NCBI GenBank assembly: GCA_035476855.1
Contig: DATILC010000240.1
Coordinates: forward strand, 1 to 24,265
DNA length: 24,265 bases
Reading direction: 5' to 3'
DNA from: Solimonas_A sp035476855
GTDB taxonomy: Bacteria > Pseudomonadota > Gammaproteobacteria > Nevskiales > Nevskiaceae
Below the pieces are notes generated by a model. The model was not told the origin of the DNA. It searched no databases and saw only the letters and a list, made by a program, of their open reading frames with translations. This document shows, piece by piece, positions 21,705-24,265 of the stretch; within the stretch, counting starts at the first letter, position 1; every line of letters begins with the position of its first letter. The translations under genes and the position numbers were made by a program.

Positions 21705-22895
21705 ATGAAAAACGATTTTCCGCGCATCCAGCGCTTGCCACCCTACGTCTTCAACGTCATCGGCGAACTGAAGAAGGGTGCCCGAGCCCGTGGCGAGGAC
21801 GTCATCGATTTCTCGATGGGCAATCCGGACCAGGCGACGCCGAAGCACATCGTCGACAAGCTGGTCGAGGTGGTGCAGCGCGAAGACCCGGCGGTGTTCC
21901 GCTACTCGGTGTCCAAGGGCATCCCGCGCCTGCGCCGTGCGATCACGCGCTGGTACAAGCAGCGTTTCGACGTCGATCTCGACCCCGAGACCGAGGCGAT
22001 CGCCACGATCGGTTCCAAGGAAGGCCTGGCGCACCTGATGCTCGCCACGCTGGATCGCGGCGACGTCGTCATGGTGCCGAACCCGGCTTACCCGATTCAC
22101 CCCTACGGCGCGGTCATCGCCGGCGCCGACGTGCGCCACGTGCGCCTGACGCCGGGCACGGATTTCTTCGCCGAGCTGGAGAAGGCGATCAAGGAATGCT
22201 GGCCGCGGCCGAAGTTCCTGATCCTGAACTTCCCCGGCAACCCGACCGCCGAGTGCGTCGAGCTCGACTTCTTCGAGCGCGTCGTGGCGATGGCCAAGGA
22301 ATACGACTTCTGGGTGATCCACGACATCGCCTACGCCGACATCGTGTTCGACGGCTGGAAAGCGCCGTCGTTCCTGCAGGTGCCCGGTGCCAAGGACGTC
22401 GGCGTGGAGTTCTTCACGCTGTCCAAGAGCTACAACATGCCGGGCTGGCGCACCGGCTTCATGTGCGGCAACAAGGAGCTGTGCTACGCCCTGTCGCGCA
22501 TGAAGAGCTACCTCGACTACGGCACGTTCACGCCGATGCAGGTCGCCTCGATCGCCGCGCTGGAAGGCCCGCAGGATTGCGTGCACGAGATCGCGCAGAT
22601 GTACCAGGAGCGTCGCGACGTGATGTGCGAGGGCCTGCACGCGGCCGGCTGGAACGTCACGATTCCGAAGGCCAGCATGTTCGTCTGGGCCAAGATTCCG
22701 GAGCCGTTTGCCAAGCTCGGCAGCCTGGAGTTCTCCAAGCTGATGATGAACGAGGCCAAGGTCGCGGTATCGCCGGGCATCGGCTTCGGCGAGTACGGCG
22801 ACGACCACGTGCGCTTCGCGCTGATCGAGAACGAGCACCGCACCCGCCAGGCCATGCGCGGCATCAAGAAGATGTTGAAGGATCCGAAGGCATGA
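21705..22895 (+). CDS. alaC: Alanine-synthesising aminotransferase AlaC
   Basis: AlaC is a PLP-dependent class I/II aminotransferase that makes alanine from pyruvate with glutamate as donor. The 396-residue protein matches E. coli AlaC along its length from memory. It has the start Ile-Gln-Arg-Leu-Pro-Pro-Tyr-Val-Phe-Asn, the Asp-Phe-Ser-Met-Gly-Asn-Pro-Asp motif, and Thr-Ile-Gly-Ser-Lys-Glu-Gly-Leu. The PLP lysine is in Thr-Leu-Ser-Lys-Ser-Tyr-Asn-Met, and the C-terminal Phe-Ala-Leu-Ile-Glu-Asn is conserved. The frame is open upstream into the repeat; the ATG at 21705 gives the family N-terminus. It is followed by hom, consistent with an amino-acid biosynthesis unit. Confidence 0.94.
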   Translation: MKNDFPRIQRLPPYVFNVIGELKKGARARGEDVIDFSMGNPDQATPKHIVDKLVEVVQREDPAVFRYSVSKGIPRLRRAITRWYKQRFDVDLDPETEAIATIGSKEGLAHLMLATLDRGDVVMVPNPAYPIHPYGAVIAGADVRHVRLTPGTDFFAELEKAIKECWPRPKFLILNFPGNPTAECVELDFFERVVAMAKEYDFWVIHDIAYADIVFDGWKAPSFLQVPGAKDVGVEFFTLSKSYNMPGWRTGFMCGNKELCYALSRMKSYLDYGTFTPMQVASIAALEGPQDCVHEIAQMYQERRDVMCEGLHAAGWNVTIPKASMFVWAKIPEPFAKLGSLEFSKLMMNEAKVAVSPGIGFGEYGDDHVRFALIENEHRTRQAMRGIKKMLKDPKA

Positions 22896-23024
22896 AGCCT
22901 GTCCGTATTGGGTGAGCCGGAAACAGGCTGACTGCCTTGAATGGCAGTCAGCCCCGGCGAACGCCCGCACATGGATGTGCGGGCTGGGGTTCAATCGGGA
23001 ACTGGTGTCGCGCCATGGATGGCG
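22896..23024 (+). other. Train of hairpins between alaC and hom
   Basis: The spacer holds four inverted repeats. AGCCTGT (22896-22902) pairs with ACAGGCT (22923-22929). An 11-bp perfect stem (22926-22936 with 22943-22953, loop TTGAAT) overlaps the first and so excludes it. A 10-bp perfect stem follows (22963-22972 with 22975-22984). Last is CGCCAT/ATGGCG (23011-23024). The last two share the centre CATGGATG. None is followed by a T run. It could be an attenuator-like leader of hom or a cluster of dispersed palindromes; the sequence alone does not decide. Confidence 0.7.
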
Positions 23025-23054
23025 TCAACGGAACACATTGAGAATGGATAGCGA

Positions 23055-24265
23055 ATGAGCAGTCCCGTCAAAATCGGTCTCATCGGTCTCGGTACCGTCG
23101 GTCAGGGCGTCATCAAGGTCCTGCGCGAGAACGCCAGTGAAATCACCCGCCGCGTCGGCCGCCCGGTGGTGGTCACGCATGCCAGCGCGCGCGACCTGTC
23201 GCGCCAGCGCGACGTCGACCTTTCCGGCATCGCCGTCTCGACCGACTCGATGGGCATCGCCAGGGATGCCGATGTCGACGTCGTCGTCGAACTGATCGGC
23301 GGCCACTCGCCGGCGGCCGAGCTGATCCTCGCCGCGATCGCCCGCGGCAAGTCGGTGGTCACCGCCAACAAGGCGCTGATCGCCGAGGACGGCAACCGTA
23401 TCTTCGAGGCCGCGCGCGCGGCCAACGTTGTCGTGGCCTTCGAGGCCGCGGTGGCGGGCGGCATCCCGATCATCAAGGCGATCCGCGAGGGCCTGGCGGG
23501 CAACCGCATCGAGGGTGTCGCCGGCATCATCAACGGCACCTGCAACTACATCCTGACGCAGATGACCACGCAGGGCGCTGACTTCGCCGACGCGCTGGCC
23601 GAGGCGCAGAAGCTGGGCTATGCCGAGGCTGATCCGACCTTCGACATCGAGGGCGTCGACGCCGCGCATAAGCTGACCATCCTGGCGTCGATCGCCTTCG
23701 GCATCCCGCTGTCCTTCGAGCATGTCGCGACCGAGGGCATCACCCGTGTCACTGCGCAGGACATTGCCAACGCCAAGCAGCTGGGCTACCGCATCAAGCT
23801 GCTCGGCATCGCCAAGCGCAGCGAGAACGGCGTCGAGCTGCGCGTGCAGCCGACCTTCATTCCCGAGGACAAGTTGCTGGCCAAGGTCGACGGCGTGCTG
23901 AACTCGGTGCTGGTCAAGGGCAACGCGGTCGGCCAGGTCGGCTTCTACGGCCGCGGCGCCGGCAGCGAGGCCACCGCCTCGTCGGTGGTTGCCGACATCG
24001 TCGACATCGCCCGCGCACTGACCGTGGACGCGCGCCATGCCGTGCCGGCGCTGGCCTTCCAGCCGGACGCGGTGAAGTCGCTGCCGATCGTGCCCGCGGC
24101 CGAGACCGAGAGCGCCAACTACCTGAGCCTGCGCGTCGCCGACGAGCCGGGCGTGCTGTCGAAGCTCACCGCGATCCTCGCCGCGCATGACATCAGCGTC
24201 GAGGCGATCATCCAGCGCGAGCCGCAGGGAGGCGAGGATGCCAAGGTCGCGCTGATCACCTCGGT
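23055..24265 (+). CDS. hom: Homoserine dehydrogenase, 5' portion
   Basis: Hom reduces aspartate semialdehyde to homoserine, the branch point to threonine and methionine. The first 403 codons are visible with no stop; the gene continues past the window. Domains: NAD(P)-binding Rossmann motif Gly-Leu-Gly-Thr-Val-Gly (11-16), Thr-Ala-Asn-Lys-Ala-Leu-Ile, and the catalytic-domain signature around Asn-Gly-Thr-Cys-Asn-Tyr and Gly-Tyr-Ala-Glu-Ala-Asp-Pro-Thr. A C-terminal ACT domain from about residue 355 (Glu-Pro-Gly-Val-Leu-Ser-Lys) suggests threonine feedback. It is the monofunctional type, not fused to aspartokinase on its N-terminal side. The ATG has only weak purine content upstream. thrC would be expected next. 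Confidence 0.96.
   Translation, partial: MSSPVKIGLIGLGTVGQGVIKVLRENASEITRRVGRPVVVTHASARDLSRQRDVDLSGIAVSTDSMGIARDADVDVVVELIGGHSPAAELILAAIARGKSVVTANKALIAEDGNRIFEAARAANVVVAFEAAVAGGIPIIKAIREGLAGNRIEGVAGIINGTCNYILTQMTTQGADFADALAEAQKLGYAEADPTFDIEGVDAAHKLTILASIAFGIPLSFEHVATEGITRVTAQDIANAKQLGYRIKLLGIAKRSENGVELRVQPTFIPEDKLLAKVDGVLNSVLVKGNAVGQVGFYGRGAGSEATASSVVADIVDIARALTVDARHAVPALAFQPDAVKSLPIVPAAETESANYLSLRVADEPGVLSKLTAILAAHDISVEAIIQREPQGGEDAKVALITS

Noticed and set aside
22896..23054. Known riboswitch (SAM, threonine-type leader) before hom
   Set aside because: I see no conserved core of a known class, no short leader peptide with Thr/Ile codons and no terminator with a T run.
1..24265. CRISPR arrays, tRNA or rRNA genes, prophage or transposase genes
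   Set aside because: No direct-repeat arrays, cloverleaf genes or mobile-element proteins were seen; nearly all the sequence is explained by conserved housekeeping genes.

Overview
The window is a GC-rich stretch of a gammaproteobacterial chromosome. It is almost entirely conserved essential genes in a recognisable order: skp-lpxD-fabZ-lpxA-lpxB-rnhB-dnaE-accA-tilS-pyrG-kdsA-eno-ftsB-ispD-ispF, then surE-pcm-dedA-nlpD, then alaC-hom. A DedA gene between pcm and nlpD, and the protein sequences in general, point towards the Xanthomonadales/Nevskiales side of the class. That placement is an inference from memory and was not tested by any search.

Layout. Positions 1-377 hold the 3' end of skp and its terminator. 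Positions 437-3887 are the lipid A block lpxD-fabZ-lpxA-lpxB, tightly overlapped. Positions 3919-8192 are rnhB-dnaE. Then come accA, tilS, and pyrG-kdsA-eno, followed by ftsB-ispD-ispF and a coupled GNAT acetyltransferase. Positions 16369-18109 form a leftward island: an Smr-domain protein, a coupled small membrane HExxH protein, and a lipoprotein gene interrupted by an in-frame TGA. surE-pcm follows on the + strand. dedA-nlpD sits exactly between two inverted copies of a roughly 266-bp structured repeat. Then come alaC, a hairpin-rich spacer, and hom, which runs off the window.

Functionally the genes serve envelope building: lipid A, KDO, fatty acids, undecaprenyl precursors through IspD/F, and division through FtsB and NlpD. 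Alongside these are replication (DnaE, RNase HII), CTP synthesis, tRNA-Ile lysidine synthesis, glycolysis and stationary-phase maintenance (SurE, Pcm). Within operons the genes overlap by a few bases. Several transcription-unit heads instead have a -10-like hexamer 7-8 nt before the start codon, which suggests leaderless mRNAs.

I see no defence system, prophage, CRISPR array, tRNA or rRNA. The least ordinary content is: (1) the repeat pair at 19611-19877 and 21314-21579, with 32-bp ends that covary between copies and nested internal hairpins; (2) the absence of rpoS after nlpD and of truD between ispF and surE; (3) the TGA-split lipoprotein; (4) a dispersed-repeat fragment read as the N-terminus of DnaE; and (5) unusual active-site or ruler residues in LpxA and KdsA.
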